The notes under the pieces: model-generated
The model's database searches: none
Told to the model about the DNA's origin: nothing
Seen by the model: the letters and a program-made list of their open reading frames with translations, nothing else
Translations under genes and position numbers: made by a program
From: an uncultured Gammaproteobacteria bacterium
GTDB taxonomy: Bacteria; Pseudomonadota; Gammaproteobacteria; SZUA-140
Direction: 5' to 3'
Assembly (NCBI GenBank): GCA_945787585.1
Contig: CALZIG010000278.1
Location: 1-6,973, forward strand
DNA length: 6,973 nucleotides
In this document: positions 6,093 to 6,973 of the stretch, piece after piece
Numbering within the stretch: position 1 is the stretch's first letter
Layout of the letters: each line of letters begins with the position of its first letter

Positions 6093-6973
6093 GGGGTTGC
6101 CTTGTCTCCTGACGGTGCGAGTTTTTCGCTATTGTATTTATTGATAACCGCTACCGTTTGACGAGCGATCTCTAGTTCTTCGTTGGTTGGAATCACTAAC
6201 ACTTTTACTGCGCTGTTATCGCCACTAATGTCACTCTTCCCTTGCGAGTTTTGTTGTTGTTTAAGTGAGACACCAAATATGGACAATTTGTCACAAATTA
6301 ATTGCCGTATAAGCGCATCATTTTCGCCAATGCCGCCGGTAAAGACCAGTGCATCCAGTCTGCCAAGGATGACGCTGTAGGCACCGATATATTTACATAT
6401 TCGATAACAGTACATTTCAATCGCAAGACGCGCCTGCTCATCACCTTTGCTCGCCAGCTTATGGACTTCGCGCATGTCACTGACGCCACACAGCCCCTTC
6501 ATCCCGCTATCATGGTTCAACAGGGTTTCGATTTCATCAAGCGTCATGCCCAGATTTCTGGCAAGGTAGAAATGCACAGACGGATCCAGGTCTCCGCAGC
6601 GTGTACCCATGATGAGTCCTTCCAGTGGCGTCATGCCCATCGAGGTGTCGATGCAGATGCCATCGCGGATAGCGGCCGCGCTAGCGCCGTTGCCCAGGTG
6701 TAATGTGATAAGCCGCAATGATGCCAGCGGTTGTTGCAGATAACGGGCCGCCTGGCTGGCGACATGTTGATGCGAGGTGCCGTGAAAACCGTAGCGACGC
6801 ACATGGTGATCCCGATACAGTTCATCCGGCAGCGCATAGCGATTGGCATGAGGTGGCAACGTGCGAAAGAAAGCGGTATCGAACACGGCGACCTGTGGCA
6901 CTTGTGGGTAGCGTAGACGCGTTGCCTCGATACCGGTCAGATTTGCCGGATTATGTAACGGCGCGAGCGGTAT
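6089..6973 (-). CDS. ackA: Acetate kinase, N-terminus cut by window edge
   Basis: This enzyme interconverts acetyl phosphate + ADP and acetate + ATP in the cytoplasm. 294 residues are visible; they line up without gaps over the first half with Methanosarcina thermophila acetate kinase (from memory) starting near its residue 117, so ~116 residues lie beyond the right edge. Active-site counterparts present, with visible numbering: His7 in APLHNPANLTG (H123), Asp32 in FDTAFF (D148), His64 in YGFHGTSH (H180), His92 in LHLGNG (H208), Arg125 in GTRCGDLDP (R241), and Glu265 in IPTNEELEIA (E384). One oddity: the usually conserved His of DTAFH is Phe36 here. A possible start at 6901 is an internal GTG within PQVPQVAVFD and is not the true start. 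The stop overlaps the CPA2 antiporter start (ATGA). Its usual partner, phosphotransacetylase or phosphoketolase, is not in the window. Acetate kinase is clear; the related propionate kinase is less likely but not fully excluded. Confidence 0.95.
   Translation of the reverse strand: MPLAPLHNPANLTGIEATRLRYPQVPQVAVFDTAFFRTLPPHANRYALPDELYRDHHVRRYGFHGTSHQHVASQAARYLQQPLASLRLITLHLGNGASAAAIRDGICIDTSMGMTPLEGLIMGTRCGDLDPSVHFYLARNLGMTLDEIETLLNHDSGMKGLCGVSDMREVHKLASKGDEQARLAIEMYCYRICKYIGAYSVILGRLDALVFTGGIGENDALIRQLICDKLSIFGVSLKQQQNSQGKSDISGDNSAVKVLVIPTNEELEIARQTVAVINKYNSEKLAPSGDKATP

Noticed and set aside
6089..6901. Acetate kinase starting at 6901
   Set aside because: The apparent start is an internal GTG (Val in PQVPQVAVFD). 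The frame continues upstream through APLHNPANLTG to the window edge, so the gene is partial, not short.

Overview
The window is a dense block of nine protein-coding genes, all on the minus strand and so read from right to left. Seven are complete and the two at the edges are cut. I see no RNA gene, insertion sequence, CRISPR array or convincing terminator. No stretch longer than about 40 bases is non-coding. Base composition looks moderate to fairly GC-rich (one sampled line is 34 of 60 G+C; the whole window was not computed). The tandem universal stress protein closely resembles enterobacterial UspE as I remember it, which points to a gammaproteobacterium. Genus and lifestyle cannot be read from this window.

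Layout in transcription order. (1) 6973-6089: acetate kinase, missing its first ~116 residues. (2) 6092-4422: a CPA2-family cation:proton antiporter with a C-terminal TrkA-N (RCK) domain, overlapping ackA by ATGA. (3) A 37-base gap. (4) 4384-2319: MnhE, a UspE-like tandem universal stress protein, MnhF and MnhG. (5) 2331-1366: one polypeptide joining the two small modules found at the C-terminus of MrpA/MnhA (equivalent to MbhD and MbhE) to MnhB. (6) 1369-1061: MnhC. (7) 1055 to the left edge: MnhD, 351 residues visible.

Genes 4-7 form an Mrp/Mnh-type multisubunit cation/proton antiporter. Their order is E, F, G, A(C-terminal part), B, C, D. That is the order of the antiporter half of archaeal membrane-bound hydrogenase (mbhA to mbhH), not the usual mrpABCDEFG. 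No MrpA N-terminal ion-channel part lies inside the window. It is either downstream, past the left edge, or absent.

The genes are closely packed, with overlaps of 4, 4, 13 and 14 bases and gaps of 1, 5 and 6 bases, so they are probably co-transcribed and in places translationally coupled. My inference is a cation/pH homeostasis locus with two different antiporters (CPA2 and Mrp-like), a stress protein between mnhE and mnhF, and a substrate-level ATP-forming enzyme upstream. The unusual points are the uspE-like gene inside the antiporter operon, the three-module fusion, and the ackA-CPA2 coupling.
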